NCBI RefSeq assembly: GCF_017068395.1
Contig: NZ_CP070619.1
Span: 6,572,001-6,636,000 of the forward strand
Direction of reading: 5' to 3'
DNA length: 64,000 nucleotides
Origin: Rhodococcus pseudokoreensis
Lineage (GTDB): Bacteria; Actinomycetota; Actinomycetes; Mycobacteriales; Mycobacteriaceae
Program-made: the position numbers and the translations under genes
The notes under the pieces: generated by a model
Database searches by the model: none
The model's input: only the letters and a program-made list of their open reading frames with translations
Told to the model about the DNA's origin: nothing
Part shown: positions 36,634-46,307 of the stretch, one piece after another
How positions within the stretch are numbered: position 1 is the first letter of the stretch
How the letters are laid out: the number at the start of each line of letters is the position of its first letter

Positions 36634-37587
36634 GTGCGACTAGGGGTACTCGACGTCGGAAGCAACACCGTCCATCTTCTCGTAGTGGACGCCCACAGGG
36701 GCGGCCACCCCACACCGATGAGTTCGACCAAGTCGACTCTGAGGCTGGCGGAGAACACCGACGACAGGGGTGACATCACCACTCAGGGTGCAGATCGCCT
36801 GGTCACGACGGTGGCAGACTTCTCCAGCATCGCGAGGACATCCGGGTGCGGTGAACTCATGGCGTTCGCGACGTCCGCCGTCCGCGACGCCAACAACTCG
36901 GACGACGTGCTGGCGCGCGTCCACGACGAGACCGGCGTGACGCTCGAGGTCCTGTCGGGTGTCGACGAGGCGCGGCTGACGTTCCTCGCCGTGCGCCGCT
37001 GGTTCGGCTGGAGTGCGGGCCGCATCCTGAACCTCGACATCGGCGGCGGATCCCTCGAACTGACGACGGGCGGCGACGAGGACCCGGACGTCGCGCTGTC
37101 GCTGCAACTCGGCGCGGGACGGCTCACTCGGGACTGGCTCGAGGAGGACCCGCCGGGCAAGCGCCGCGTGGCCGTGCTGAGGGACTGGCTGGACGCAGAA
37201 CTGACCGTCCCGTCGAAGGAACTGCGCGCGGCGGGGCAGTGGGACCGGGCCGTCGGCACGTCCAAGACGTTCCGCTCGCTGGCCCGGCTGACGGGCGCCG
37301 CACCGTCCGGTGCCGGCCCGCGGGTCAAGCGCACGCTCACCGCCAGCGGTCTCAGGCAACTCATAGCTTTCATTTCGCGGATGACGGCCTCGGACCGTGC
37401 AGAATTAGAAGGGGTGAGCTCCGACAGGTCGCAGCAGATCGTGGCTGGAGCACTCGTTGCGGAGGCCAGCATGAGAGCACTGGGCGTGGAGGAACTCGAA
37501 ATCTGCCCCTGGGCTCTGCGCGAGGGTTTGATCCTCCGCAAGCTCGATACGGAAATGGGCGGTGAATTGATGGTGGGTGCTCGATGA
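36634..37587 (+). CDS. ppx: Ppx/GppA phosphatase family protein
   Basis: 317 residues, actin-like ATPase fold: [14 protein letters not shown] (near 4-17), [13 protein letters not shown]-type phosphate loop in [12 protein letters not shown] (near 132-143). Members hydrolyse polyphosphate or the 5'-phosphate of pppGpp; the mycobacterial orthologue Rv0496 is a short exopolyphosphatase. Located near SenX3-RegX3, consistent with phosphate control. GTG start; its stop overlaps the next ATG. Confidence 0.9.
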   Translation: MRLGVLDVGSNTVHLLVVDAHRGGHPTPMSSTKSTLRLAENTDDRGDITTQGADRLVTTVADFSSIARTSGCGELMAFATSAVRDANNSDDVLARVHDETGVTLEVLSGVDEARLTFLAVRRWFGWSAGRILNLDIGGGSLELTTGGDEDPDVALSLQLGAGRLTRDWLEEDPPGKRRVAVLRDWLDAELTVPSKELRAAGQWDRAVGTSKTFRSLARLTGAAPSGAGPRVKRTLTASGLRQLIAFISRMTASDRAELEGVSSDRSQQIVAGALVAEASMRALGVEELEICPWALREGLILRKLDTEMGGELMVGAR

Positions 37588-38843
37588 CCGAGGACAGTCA
37601 GCAGATCTCTGTGTCAGAACTGCTCAAACGCAACGGGCAACAGGTGGAGTCCCGCGGCGGGCGGCGTCGGCGCGGCGTCGCGGGAGGAATCTCCGTCGCC
37701 GAGTTGACCGGTGAAATTCCGGTGGTCCGGGATCCGTCCGATTCGCGGGCACTCGAACCCGAACCGGAGCAGGAACCCGCCGCGCCCGAGCCGTCACGCA
37801 CGCCCGCGCCGGCAACGCCGTCCGCGCGCGCCGACGAGCGCACGGCGGCCTTCAAGGCTCCGGTCGACGACAGCGACGAGGACGACGACGAGCCCATCGC
37901 CAGTCGCCCCGCCGGCCGCGGCCGCGCCGTGGTGTCGGGCGGGACGTCGCGCGATCACCAGGGAACGTGGGTCAGCCGCGCAGTCCGGAAGGAACCGCCT
38001 GCGCCCGAGGCCGCGGCTTCTGCACCGGCACCGACCGTTGCCGCCCCGGCCGTGAAGAAGCCGGAGCCGGCGCCGACCGTCGCGGCTCCGCGTGTGACAC
38101 CGGCGCCGAAGACCGAAACCCCGGCCAAGCCCGAAACCCCGGCCAAGCCCGACACAGCGGCCGAGGCCGTACCGGCCGCGAAGTCCGACGCACCGGCGAA
38201 GCCCGAGGCTCCGGCGAAATCCGGAGCCCCCGCGAAGGCGCAAAGCGCGGCGAAGGGTGCCGCAGCGGCGTCGAACGGCGCGTCGAAGTTCGTGAAGACA
38301 CCGAAGCCGGAGGCTCCCGCCAAGGCGAAGCCGGAACCCGCGCTGCTGTCCGGATCGACGCTGGCCGGCGACCTGATGCGCCAGTCCCGGGACTCGGATG
38401 CGGCGAACGCGGCCGAGCAGACGGATCTCATCGAGGCCGCCACCGGCGAGGCGGACACCGAGAAGCGTGACGGCGACACGCAGAAGTCCGAGACCCCGCG
38501 CCGTTCCCGCAAGGAGGCGAAGGCAGAGAAGGCCGAGGCCGCGAAAGCGGAGAAGGCAGGCAAGGACGAGGCCGGCGAGAACTCCACCCGCGAGTGGGTC
38601 GTTCTCATCGGTCAGGGCGTCGTGGCCGTGATCGCCGGGGCCCTGCTCTTCAAGGGTTTCGAGAAGCTGTGGGACGTCTTCCCGTGGGTCGCGCTGATTC
38701 TGGCGCTGCTCGTCATCGTGGGCCTGGTCGCCATGGTCCGCATCCTGCGCCGCACCGACGACATCACCAGCTTCGTGATCGCCGTCGTCGTCGGGATGAT
38801 CGTCACTCTGGGGCCGTTAGCCTTCATGCTTGCGTCGGGCTGA
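37584..38843 (+). CDS. Ala/Pro/Lys-rich membrane protein (Rv0497-like)
   Basis: 419 residues. The N-terminus is conserved (SVSELLKRNGQQV, ISVAELTGEIPVV). Residues about 130-330 are low-complexity with imperfect repeats of KPETPAKP/APAKSEAPAKP type, and the C-terminal 80 residues hold two or three membrane spans. The long charged Ala/Pro/Lys region is likely a flexible cytoplasmic linker. Coupled to ppx by a 4-bp overlap. No function known. Confidence 0.8.
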   Translation: MTEDSQQISVSELLKRNGQQVESRGGRRRRGVAGGISVAELTGEIPVVRDPSDSRALEPEPEQEPAAPEPSRTPAPATPSARADERTAAFKAPVDDSDEDDDEPIASRPAGRGRAVVSGGTSRDHQGTWVSRAVRKEPPAPEAAASAPAPTVAAPAVKKPEPAPTVAAPRVTPAPKTETPAKPETPAKPDTAAEAVPAAKSDAPAKPEAPAKSGAPAKAQSAAKGAAAASNGASKFVKTPKPEAPAKAKPEPALLSGSTLAGDLMRQSRDSDAANAAEQTDLIEAATGEADTEKRDGDTQKSETPRRSRKEAKAEKAEAAKAEKAGKDEAGENSTREWVVLIGQGVVAVIAGALLFKGFEKLWDVFPWVALILALLVIVGLVAMVRILRRTDDITSFVIAVVVGMIVTLGPLAFMLASG

Positions 38844-38850
38844 GTTGCTC

Positions 38851-39792
38851 ATGGTCGGGGACAATGGGCACGAGCAGGTTCGACGGTCACCGCCTGGGCG
38901 GAAGGTACTGGTGGGCCTGTCGACGGCCTCGGTGTACCCGGAGAACACCGAGGCGGCCTTCCGGTACGCGGCCGATCTGGGATACGACGGCGTCGAACTG
39001 ATGGTGTGGGCCGAATCGGTCAGCCAGGACGCCGCCGCCGTGGCCGCGCTGGTGCGCAGGTACGCGATCCCGGTCCAGGCGATCCACGCGCCGTGCCTGC
39101 TCATCTCGCAGCGGGTGTGGGGCGCCGACCCGGTCGCGAAGCTGGAGCGTTCCGTCCGCACCGCAGAATCGCTCGGGGCGACGAGCGTCGTGGTGCACCC
39201 CCCGTTCCGCTGGCAGCGCCGGTACGCCGACGGCTTCGCCGATCAGGTGGCCGACCTGGAACAGCGCAGCGACGTGATCGTCGCGGTCGAGAACATGTTC
39301 CCCATGCGGGCGGACGGCTTCTTCGGCAGCAAGGAGAGATCCGCCCAGAGGTTGCGGCGGCGCGGCGGACCCGGGGCGGCGCTGTCGGCGTTCAGCCCGT
39401 CCTACGACCCCACCGATTCGGGGCACGCCCACTACACGCTCGACCTGTCGCACACGGCCACGGCCGGGATGGATGCGATGAAACTGGCGGAGCGGATGGG
39501 GGAGGGCCTCGCGCATCTCCACCTCGCCGACGGCCGGGGTGCGTCGATGGACGAGCACCTCATTCCCGGTCACGGCGCCCAGCCCTGCGCGCAGCTGTGC
39601 CGGCACCTCGTCGACACCGGGTTCGACGGGCAGGCGGTGGTCGAGATCAACACGCAGAACGCCCGCACGCAGCGGGAACGGTCGTCGATGCTCGCGCAGG
39701 CACTGGCCTTCGCCCGTGAACACCTCGAACCGGGCCGCGCCGCGTCGGGATCGCCGCGCAGCCACTCCGGTGGCGATCACGACGACACCTGA
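38851..39792 (+). CDS. sugar phosphate isomerase/epimerase family protein
   Basis: 313 residues, xylose-isomerase-like TIM barrel (GLSTASVYPENTEAAFRYA, IHAPCLLISQ, VAVENMFPM, HLHLADG). Metal-ligand candidates are Glu in VENMF, His in LDLSHT, and Glu in VEINTQ. Orthologous by position to Rv0498. The ATG at 38851 is used; the frame opens at a TTG at 38830. Substrate unknown. Confidence 0.83.
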   Translation: MVGDNGHEQVRRSPPGRKVLVGLSTASVYPENTEAAFRYAADLGYDGVELMVWAESVSQDAAAVAALVRRYAIPVQAIHAPCLLISQRVWGADPVAKLERSVRTAESLGATSVVVHPPFRWQRRYADGFADQVADLEQRSDVIVAVENMFPMRADGFFGSKERSAQRLRRRGGPGAALSAFSPSYDPTDSGHAHYTLDLSHTATAGMDAMKLAERMGEGLAHLHLADGRGASMDEHLIPGHGAQPCAQLCRHLVDTGFDGQAVVEINTQNARTQRERSSMLAQALAFAREHLEPGRAASGSPRSHSGGDHDDT

Positions 39793-39835
39793 GGTGTCTG
39801 CCGGGTTTCTCCTCCGGTAAGCTGGTGGCAACATT

Positions 39836-39852
39836 GGATAGTTTCAGTATCC
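39836..39852 (+). promoter_or_regulatory. operator-like palindrome upstream of the MerR gene
   Basis: GGATA-gtttcag-TATCC, a 5+7+5 inverted repeat 25 bp before the GTG start of the MerR-family gene, in a locally AT-rich stretch. The placement suggests autoregulation by the MerR protein. Confidence 0.45.
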
Positions 39853-39876
39853 AGTCGAGCCGCCGAAGGAGGGGCC

Positions 39877-40512
39877 GTGCGCGTTTCCGAGTTGGTCGCC
39901 CGCACCGGCGTTCCGCTCGCGACGGTGAAGTACTACCTGCGCGAGGGTCTGCTGATGCCCGGCGAGGCGACGAGCGCCACCCAGGCCCGGTACGGCGAGG
40001 AGCACGTACAGCGCCTGGGCCTGGTCAAGGCGCTGGCCGGAGCCGGACTGCCGATTCCCCGCATCCGGGAGATACTCCGCCTCGTCGACCACCCCGACGG
40101 CTCGCTGTTCGACGTGCTCGGCCAGGCCATCGCGCAACTCCCGCCCTACCTCGACACCCCCGCCGACGACGCCGACGAGTTCCCGCGAGCCCGCGCCGTC
40201 CTCGACAGGCTCGGGCAGGTGTACGACCCCCGGTACGTGGCGGTCGGTCAGCTCGAACGTGCCCTCGCGGCACTCGAGGAAGCCGGCATCCCGATGACCG
40301 AGGAGCGACTCGACGCCTACGGGCGCCACGTGCGCGGGATCGCCGAGATCGACATCGGGCTCATGCCCACCGCATCGGCCGAGGACGCGATCCGGTACGC
40401 GGTGCTCGGCACGGCCGTCTACGAGCCGGTGATCGCCGCGATGCGCCGGCTCGCACACCAGGACGTCGCGCAGAAGCGTCTCCGGAACCCCGAAGAACAG
40501 GACCAGCAGTGA
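39877..40512 (+). CDS. MerR-family transcriptional regulator
   Basis: 211 residues. N-terminal MerR helix-turn-helix (VSELVARTGVPLATVKYYLREGLLMPG) with the wing and dimerisation helix (RLGLVKALAGAGLPIPRIREIL). The C-terminal effector domain is of unknown ligand. GTG start. Its TGA overlaps the following GTG (GTGA), so it is co-translated with the thioesterase. Confidence 0.88.
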   Translation: MRVSELVARTGVPLATVKYYLREGLLMPGEATSATQARYGEEHVQRLGLVKALAGAGLPIPRIREILRLVDHPDGSLFDVLGQAIAQLPPYLDTPADDADEFPRARAVLDRLGQVYDPRYVAVGQLERALAALEEAGIPMTEERLDAYGRHVRGIAEIDIGLMPTASAEDAIRYAVLGTAVYEPVIAAMRRLAHQDVAQKRLRNPEEQDQQ

Positions 40513-41351
40513 GCTCAACTCCCTTCCACGATCTCAACGTCCTCACCGCTGCCGGTGACGGGATGTACCGGGCGTCGATCGACCCGATCTGGACGATCGG
40601 CCCCAAGGTGCACGGCGGCTCGATGATGTCGCTCTGCGCCGCTGCCGCCCGCAGGCGACTGCTCGACGAGACCGGCGACGCCGGGCCGTCCCGGGTGCAG
40701 CCCCTCGCGGTCGGGGCCAACTACCTGTCCGCCCCCGATCCGGGTGAGGTGACGCTGTCGACGACGGTGCGCAAGCAGGGCAAGCAGGTGTCGTTCGTCG
40801 ATGTGGAGCTGACGCAGGGCGACCGCGTCGCCGTACACGCGTCGGTCACGCTCGGTGTCCCCGACGTGGGGGAACCGCAGTACAGCGGGGACCACGCCCT
40901 GGCGCAGCTCCCGGTGGAACCGCCCGCCGACGCCGTCGTGCTCACGGCCGACCACCCGATGGGGCAGATCGTCCACGTGGCCCAGGGCTGCGACATGCGG
41001 GTGGACGGGACGTCGGCGCACTTCCTGACCGGCAACCAGGGCGAACCCGAGGTCCGCATGTGGGTGCGACCGCGCGCAGGCGACGAGAGCGATCCCGACA
41101 CGGCGGCGCTGTTCGCGATCATGACCGGCGACATCAGCGCCCCCGTGACGATGAACCGCGGCATGTTCGGCTGGGCGCCCACGGTCCAGCTGACCACCTA
41201 CCTGCGCAGGCAGCCCGCGCCGGGCTGGCTGCGCGTGATGGCCAGCAGCACGGTGCTCGGCGGCGCCTGGTTCGAGGAGGACCACACCGTCCTCGACTCG
41301 ACCGGGGCGATCGTCGTGCAGAGCCGGCAACTGGCGATGATCCCCCGCTAG
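40509..41351 (+). CDS. acyl-CoA thioesterase-like double-hotdog protein
   Basis: 280 residues. The first half contains the hotdog signature WTIGPKVHGGSMMSLCAAA and the second half a related fold ending in GGAWFEEDHTVLDSTG, typical of the TesB-like double-hotdog family (Rv0499-like). Likely cleaves acyl-CoA. Translationally coupled to the MerR gene, which may control it. Confidence 0.82.
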   Translation: MSSTPFHDLNVLTAAGDGMYRASIDPIWTIGPKVHGGSMMSLCAAAARRRLLDETGDAGPSRVQPLAVGANYLSAPDPGEVTLSTTVRKQGKQVSFVDVELTQGDRVAVHASVTLGVPDVGEPQYSGDHALAQLPVEPPADAVVLTADHPMGQIVHVAQGCDMRVDGTSAHFLTGNQGEPEVRMWVRPRAGDESDPDTAALFAIMTGDISAPVTMNRGMFGWAPTVQLTTYLRRQPAPGWLRVMASSTVLGGAWFEEDHTVLDSTGAIVVQSRQLAMIPR

Positions 41352-41387
41352 GAGGGCGCCGCAGAGCGTCGTGGCAGGCTGTTCGCC

Positions 41388-42203
41388 ATGACGAGAATTG
41401 CGGTAATCGGAGGCGGCAAGATCGGCGAGGCCCTCATCTCGGGGCTTCTGCAGGCAGGTCACGCCGTCAAGGATCTGGTGGTGGCCGAGCAGCACCCGGC
41501 GCGCGCCGACGAGCTGGCCGCGGCGTACTCGGTGCGGGTCACCACTCCCACCGACGCCGCCGAAGGCGCCGACGTCATCGTGATGGCCGTCAAGCCGGGA
41601 GACGTCGAGTCCGCGCTCACCGAGGTGTCCAAGGTCGAACTCGACGGCGAGCGCGAGCAGTTGCTCGTCTCGCTCGCTGCCGGCATCCCCACCGCCTTCT
41701 ACGAGACGAGACTGCCCGCCGGGTTCCCCGTGGTCCGGGTCATGCCCAACACGCCCATGCTGGTCGGTGAGGGCGTCAGCGTGCTCGCGCCCGGCAGGCA
41801 CGTGAAGAAGGAACACCTCGACCTGGTCCGCGGCGTCCTGTCGTCGGTCGGCAAGGTCGTCGTCGTTCCCGAATCGCAGATAGACGCCGTCACCGCAGTC
41901 TCCGGCTCCGGTCCGGCCTATTTCTTCCTTGTCGCCGAGGCGATGATCGACGCGGGCGTGGGGCTCGGACTGACCCGGGCGACCGCGACCGAGCTGGTCG
42001 TGCAGACCATGGTCGGCTCCGCGGCCATGCTGGACAGGTCGGGGGAGAGCGCGACCGAACTTCGTGCCGCCGTGACTTCGCCCGGCGGAACCACCGCGGC
42101 GGCAATCCGCCGTCTGGAGGGAAACGGACTCCGAACAGCATTTTTCGACGCCCTCGAAGCCGCGAAAATTCGTTCTGCCGAACTCGGCACGACGACCGAA
42201 TGA
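41388..42203 (+). CDS. proC: pyrroline-5-carboxylate reductase
   Basis: Last step of proline synthesis, NAD(P)H-dependent reduction of P5C. N-terminal Rossmann motif IAVIGGGKIGEALISGL; conserved AVKPGDV, VRVMPNTPMLVGEG and the C-terminal signature SPGGTTAAAIRRLE. 271 residues is standard. Position matches Rv0500. Confidence 0.95.
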   Translation: MTRIAVIGGGKIGEALISGLLQAGHAVKDLVVAEQHPARADELAAAYSVRVTTPTDAAEGADVIVMAVKPGDVESALTEVSKVELDGEREQLLVSLAAGIPTAFYETRLPAGFPVVRVMPNTPMLVGEGVSVLAPGRHVKKEHLDLVRGVLSSVGKVVVVPESQIDAVTAVSGSGPAYFFLVAEAMIDAGVGLGLTRATATELVVQTMVGSAAMLDRSGESATELRAAVTSPGGTTAAAIRRLEGNGLRTAFFDALEAAKIRSAELGTTTE

Positions 42204-42328
42204 ATATTCGATTGCCCACACCCGTCGCAGTAACCCCATCCGTCCCGCTAAGCTCGAAGTAGCACGTGCGTGTCTGTTCCGCCGGAGGGGAAGCCGGCGG
42301 CGCGAGACGTGCCGGAGGTAAGTGGTTG

Positions 42329-42565
42329 ATGACGTCTGCAAAAAAGCCGTCCAAGGGCTCGGCCCCGGACGGACAACCGGCACTGGCCGGAACGCAATTT
42401 CTCACCGTCGCCGAGGTAGCGACGCTGATGAGAGTGTCCAAGATGACTGTGTACCGGTTGGTGCACAGCGGCGAACTGCCCGCCGTCCGCGTGGGCCGTT
42501 CGTTCAGAGTGCATGCGAAAGCAGTGCACGACTACCTCGAAACCTCGTACTTCGACGCCGGTTGA
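42329..42565 (+). CDS. excisionase-type helix-turn-helix protein
   Basis: 78 residues: a basic Lys/Pro leader and a BldC/AlpA-type winged HTH (FLTVAEVATLMRVSKMTVYR, VRVGRSFRVHAKAVHDYL). It corresponds to Rv0500A. The ATG at 42329 follows GGAGGTAAG. Though called excisionase-type, it sits in a conserved housekeeping region with no mobile element, so a regulatory role is likely. Confidence 0.88.
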   Translation: MTSAKKPSKGSAPDGQPALAGTQFLTVAEVATLMRVSKMTVYRLVHSGELPAVRVGRSFRVHAKAVHDYLETSYFDAG

Positions 42566-42764
42566 CCGATCGGCACGAAGAGGGTCATCGACCTCGGTTT
42601 CCGGGGAGACGACCTACACCGGTACGATTAGCGACTGTCGTACCAGCCAGCTGGTGTCGTAAGGCGCTGAGCTAGTTAAAACGAGGCCCAGGCGCCAGAG
42701 TGGCGCGAGCGTACGTGATCGGCGTGCGCAGGAACGCTAGAGAAGAACGTGAGGGACACCCGCT

Positions 42765-42866
42765 ATGGGTTCAGTGATCAAGAAGCGACGCAAGCGCATG
42801 TCGAAGAAGAAGCACCGTAAGCTGCTTCGCCGCACCCGAGTGCAGCGCAGGAAACTCGGTAAGTAA
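42765..42866 (+). CDS. small ribosomal protein bS22 (AURKAIP1/COX24 domain)
   Basis: 33 residues, extremely basic ([19 protein letters not shown]). The sequence matches the mycobacterial bS22 protein (Rv0500B), a homologue of mitochondrial mS38 found near the decoding centre. GAGGGA lies upstream of the ATG and a terminator hairpin follows 14 bp after the stop. Confidence 0.92.
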
Positions 42867-42879
42867 AGAGTTGCGTCTG

Positions 42880-42908
42880 GATGCCCGTCACCTCCGGTGG
42901 CGGGCATC
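42880..42908 (+). terminator. terminator after bS22 gene
   Basis: A 13-bp stem with one wobble pair (GATGCCCGTCACC against GGTGGCGGGCATC) and a three-nt loop, followed by a short T-rich run (CTTCGTTTC). Confidence 0.75.
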
Positions 42909-43027
42909 CTTCGTTTCACGGCGGGCCCGTCGCGTATTGGGCGACCGACCAATTGTCGTTGTGCGGAGCGCCATCCCCCTCCTGCACGTATCGTTGACGT
43001 CACTCGCTACGTGATCGGGGGTCCTTA

Positions 43028-44110
43028 GTGGTTGTGAGTGACGAAGACAGTACTACGCGGACGGCGGTGCCGCGCGTCGTGCTGGTCACTGGGGCAAGCA
43101 GATTTCTGGGTGGATACCTCGTCACCCGGCTCGCTCAGAATCCGGCCATCGAGCGGGTGATCGCGGTGGACGCGGTGTCGCCGAGCAAGGACATGTTGCG
43201 CCGCATGGGCCGCGCCGAGTTCGTGCGCGCCGACATTCGGAATCCCTTGATCGGCAAGGTCATTCGCAACGCCGAGGTCGACACCGTCGTGCACGCGTCG
43301 ACGTTGGCGCGCCCGCCGAAGTCGGGTAGTCGCGCGGCCATGAAAGACATGAACGTCATCGGCGCGATGCAGTTGTTCGCCGTCTGCCAGAAGGCCCCGA
43401 GCGTCCGTAAGGTCGTGTTGCGTTCGGCCTCCGTGGTCTACGGCTGCAGCGCCAAGGACCCGGCCAAGTTCACCGAGGAGATGAGCGCCCGGCGCCGCCC
43501 CGCGGGCGCGTACGCGCGGGACTGCATCGAGATCGAGGGGTATCTGCGCGGAATGGGTCGCAGGCGCCCCGACATCGACGTGTCGATCGTCCGCCTAGCA
43601 CCGCTGGTCGGGCCGCGACTGAACGCGACGGTCGCGCAGTACCTCACCTCACCGGTCGTGCCGACCATTCTCGGACGGGACGCACGCCTGCAGGTCCTGC
43701 ACGAGGAGGACGCGCTGGCCGCACTGGAACGGGCCACGGTGTCGGGTCCGGCGGGCACGTTCAACGTCGCGGGCGACGGCGTCGTCATGATGTCGCAGGC
43801 CATCCGCCGCGCCGGGCGGATCGAGGTCCCGATGCCGTTCGCGTTGTTCCGCAACCTCGGGCGTGCGCTGATGGGTCCGGTGATGCGGTCGTACACCACC
43901 GAGCAACTCGAATACTTTCATTTCGGTTGCGGACTGGACACCACGCGCATGCGAACCGAACTATCCTTCGAGCCACGGTGGACCTCGATGCAGGCACTCG
44001 ACGACTTCGCTCGTGCTGCCGGCGTCAAGGCGATCATCAAGAACGAATGGGTCGACGCAGCAGAGAACGCACTACTCGCTCTTACCGGCACGGCGAAAGG
44101 GGAGAGGTGA
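43028..44110 (+). CDS. NAD-dependent epimerase-like SDR (galE2-like)
   Basis: 360 residues, extended-SDR fold. The cofactor loop is VTGASRFLGGYL, where the usual TGxxGxxG lacks its middle Gly. RSASVVYG supplies the conserved Ser/Tyr region, but the active-site segment reads AYARDC, with Cys where YxxxK has Lys. This suggests a non-canonical or non-enzymatic member. GTG start at 43028 (or 43034). Its stop overlaps the acyltransferase start, as for Rv0501-Rv0502. Confidence 0.8.
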   Translation: MVVSDEDSTTRTAVPRVVLVTGASRFLGGYLVTRLAQNPAIERVIAVDAVSPSKDMLRRMGRAEFVRADIRNPLIGKVIRNAEVDTVVHASTLARPPKSGSRAAMKDMNVIGAMQLFAVCQKAPSVRKVVLRSASVVYGCSAKDPAKFTEEMSARRRPAGAYARDCIEIEGYLRGMGRRRPDIDVSIVRLAPLVGPRLNATVAQYLTSPVVPTILGRDARLQVLHEEDALAALERATVSGPAGTFNVAGDGVVMMSQAIRRAGRIEVPMPFALFRNLGRALMGPVMRSYTTEQLEYFHFGCGLDTTRMRTELSFEPRWTSMQALDDFARAAGVKAIIKNEWVDAAENALLALTGTAKGER

Positions 44111-45126
44111 ACGAAGTGGCGAAGGTCATTCCGTTGCACGGTGCGACAGCCGCGCGCGGGACCGCTATCGGACGTTCGAGGCGTGAGCAGAGCGAGAGCA
44201 GACATCCGTCCGCGATGCCGCCGCCCGCCGTGATCACCCCACCGGAGCCGATTACCGAGTCGTCGGCCGTCGACGCCGTGCGCCACGCCCTGGCCGAGCA
44301 GATCGTCAACACCGCCGAGTTCCTGCGCCGCCGGCTCTCGGGCGACTATCACGTCGACGACTTCGGCTACGACCCCCACTTCGCCGAGAACGTGTGGCTG
44401 CCCATCCTGCGTCCGCTGTTCGACAAGTGGTTCCGCGTCGAGGTCAGCGGTATCGAGAACATCCCGTCGACCGGCGGTGCGCTGGTGGTCGCGAACCATG
44501 CCGGTGTGCTGCCCATCGACGGCCTGATGACCTCGGTCGCCGTTCACGACCATCACCCCGCGCATCGCCCGCTGCGGATGCTGGCCGCCGATATGGCGTT
44601 CGAGATGCCGCTGGTCGGTGGTGTCGCCCGCAAGGCCGGGCACACACTCGCGTGCCATCCGGACGCCGTGCGCCTGCTGCAGGACGGGGAGGTCGCGGCC
44701 GTGTTCCCCGAAGGTTTCAAGGGCATCGGCAAACCGTTCAGCGAACGCTACAAGTTGCAGCGGTTCGGCCGTGGTGGCTTCGTGTCCGCCGCCATGCGGA
44801 CCGGTGCGCCGATCATTCCGTGCTCGATCGTGGGGTCCGAGGAGATCTACCCGAAGATCGGTGAACTCGGGACGCTCGCCCGGCTGCTGGGGATGCCGTA
44901 CTTCCCGGTCACCCCGCTCTTCCCGCACTTCGGCCCGCTCGGCCTCGTGCCGCTGCCGTCGAAGTGGTACATCGAGTTCGGTAAGCCGATCGTCACCGAC
45001 ACGTACGACGCGTCGGCGGCCGACGACCCGATGGAACTGTTCGAGGTCACCGACCATGTCCGGGAGACCATCCAGCAGACGCTGTACCGGCTCCTGGCGA
45101 AGCGCCGGAACGTGTTCCTGGGCTGA
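44107..45126 (+). CDS. lysophospholipid acyltransferase family protein
   Basis: 339 residues. The PlsC-type motifs are VVANHAGVLPIDG (acyl-transfer His/Asp, with wider spacing than the usual Hx4D), VFPEGFKGIGKPF and PIIPCSIVGSEE. An about 80-residue N-terminal extension precedes the domain. Membrane-associated transfer of acyl groups to a phospholipid or similar acceptor is expected. Orthologous by position to Rv0502. GTG start overlapping the upstream stop. Confidence 0.85.
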   Translation: MNEVAKVIPLHGATAARGTAIGRSRREQSESRHPSAMPPPAVITPPEPITESSAVDAVRHALAEQIVNTAEFLRRRLSGDYHVDDFGYDPHFAENVWLPILRPLFDKWFRVEVSGIENIPSTGGALVVANHAGVLPIDGLMTSVAVHDHHPAHRPLRMLAADMAFEMPLVGGVARKAGHTLACHPDAVRLLQDGEVAAVFPEGFKGIGKPFSERYKLQRFGRGGFVSAAMRTGAPIIPCSIVGSEEIYPKIGELGTLARLLGMPYFPVTPLFPHFGPLGLVPLPSKWYIEFGKPIVTDTYDASAADDPMELFEVTDHVRETIQQTLYRLLAKRRNVFLG

Positions 45127-45141
45127 GCCGCGGCGGGCGGC

Positions 45142-46134
45142 TCAGGCCGCCTGTTCGCGGCGTCGCGCGACGATGGCCGCGAGTGCGCCGCCTGCCGCGC
45201 CGAGGAGCAGCGCGGTGGGGACGCCGATCTTGGCGGCCTTGCGTCCGGTCCGGAAGTCGCGGATCTCCCAGCCCCGGTTCTTGGCCAGCTCACGCAGGTC
45301 GGTGTCGGGGTTGATCGCGACCGCGGTCCCGACGAGCGACAGCATCGGCACGTCGTTGTGGCTGTCCGAGTAGGCGGTGCAGCGCTTGAGGTTGAGGCCC
45401 TCGCGGACCGCCAGGGCGCGCACGGCGTGCGCCTTGCCGAGGCCGTGCAGAATGTCGCCGACCAGACGTCCGGTGAACATCCCGTCCTCGCTCTCGGCGA
45501 CCGTGCCGAGGGCGCCGGTGAGACCGAGACGCTTCGCGATGACCTGAGCCAGCTCCACCGGGGTCGCGGTGACCAGCCACACCTGCTGTCCGGCGTCGAG
45601 GTGCATCTGTGCCAGCGCCCGGGTGCCGGGCCAGATCTTGTCGGCGATGACCTCGTCGTAGATCTCCTCACCGAGCCGGGCGAGTTCGGCCGTCGACCGT
45701 CCGGAGACGAACGACAGGGCCTTCTCGCGGCCGGAGGCGACGTCGTCGCTGCTCTCCTTGCCGGTGATGCGGAACTTGACCTGCTTCCACGCGAAGTCGA
45801 CGAGGTCGGAGGTCTTCAGATACTTCCGGGCGGCGAGTCCGCGCGCGAAGTGGATGATCGAGGCGCCCTGGACCATGGTGTTGTCGACGTCGAAGAACGC
45901 GGCAGCCGTCAGGTCGAGGGGAACGTCGTGCTCGACCAGCTCGGTGTCCTCGCCGGACGCGACGTGCAGAGCGAGGGCTGCGTCGGCGCTCGCCTCACCT
46001 GCGACGTTGGCACGTACCTCGGCTTCGCTGGGTCCCAGCGGATTCCTGAACTGGCGCCGGCCCGGGAGGATGATCCCCGCCAGACCTGAACCGAAACCCG
46101 AGCCGTTCGGTAGTGATCGCGCAGGCACTCGCAC
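45142..46134 (-). CDS. HAD-IB phosphatase with C-terminal membrane anchor (SerB1-like)
   Basis: 330 residues. HAD motif I is FFDVDNTMV (near 80), motif II VTATP, and the motif III/IV region is [11 protein letters not shown] hydrophobic C-terminal segment ([16 protein letters not shown]) precedes a basic end. HAD-IB enzymes include phosphoserine phosphatase; Rv0505c is annotated SerB1, but a lipid-phosphate or other substrate is equally possible given the membrane tail. Confidence 0.82.
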   Translation of the reverse strand: MRVPARSLPNGSGFGSGLAGIILPGRRQFRNPLGPSEAEVRANVAGEASADAALALHVASGEDTELVEHDVPLDLTAAAFFDVDNTMVQGASIIHFARGLAARKYLKTSDLVDFAWKQVKFRITGKESSDDVASGREKALSFVSGRSTAELARLGEEIYDEVIADKIWPGTRALAQMHLDAGQQVWLVTATPVELAQVIAKRLGLTGALGTVAESEDGMFTGRLVGDILHGLGKAHAVRALAVREGLNLKRCTAYSDSHNDVPMLSLVGTAVAINPDTDLRELAKNRGWEIRDFRTGRKAAKIGVPTALLLGAAGGALAAIVARRREQAA

Positions 46135-46307
46135 CTCCCGTATCGCAGAAGCCTCTGGGAGCAGCCTATCCCCCGAATCGGGGACGGGGCGGACGGATGG
46201 CCCCGCAGGGGGAACTGTGTGACGTTCATCTCCGAGCCGATTGGCGTCCGCGGACCCCGAAACGGCACAGTGACTCCACCGGAGGCGTCGAAAGGAAGTG
46301 ACGGGGC

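Noticed and set aside
38030..38330. Tandem DNA repeat or phase-variable tract in the Ala/Pro/Lys-rich gene
   Set aside because: Repeats are short, imperfect and in one frame through a single intact coding sequence; they look like protein low complexity rather than a slippage tract.
42329..42565. Mobile element signalled by an excisionase-type protein
   Set aside because: No integrase, attachment repeats or foreign composition nearby; the gene is part of the conserved proC-bS22 order.
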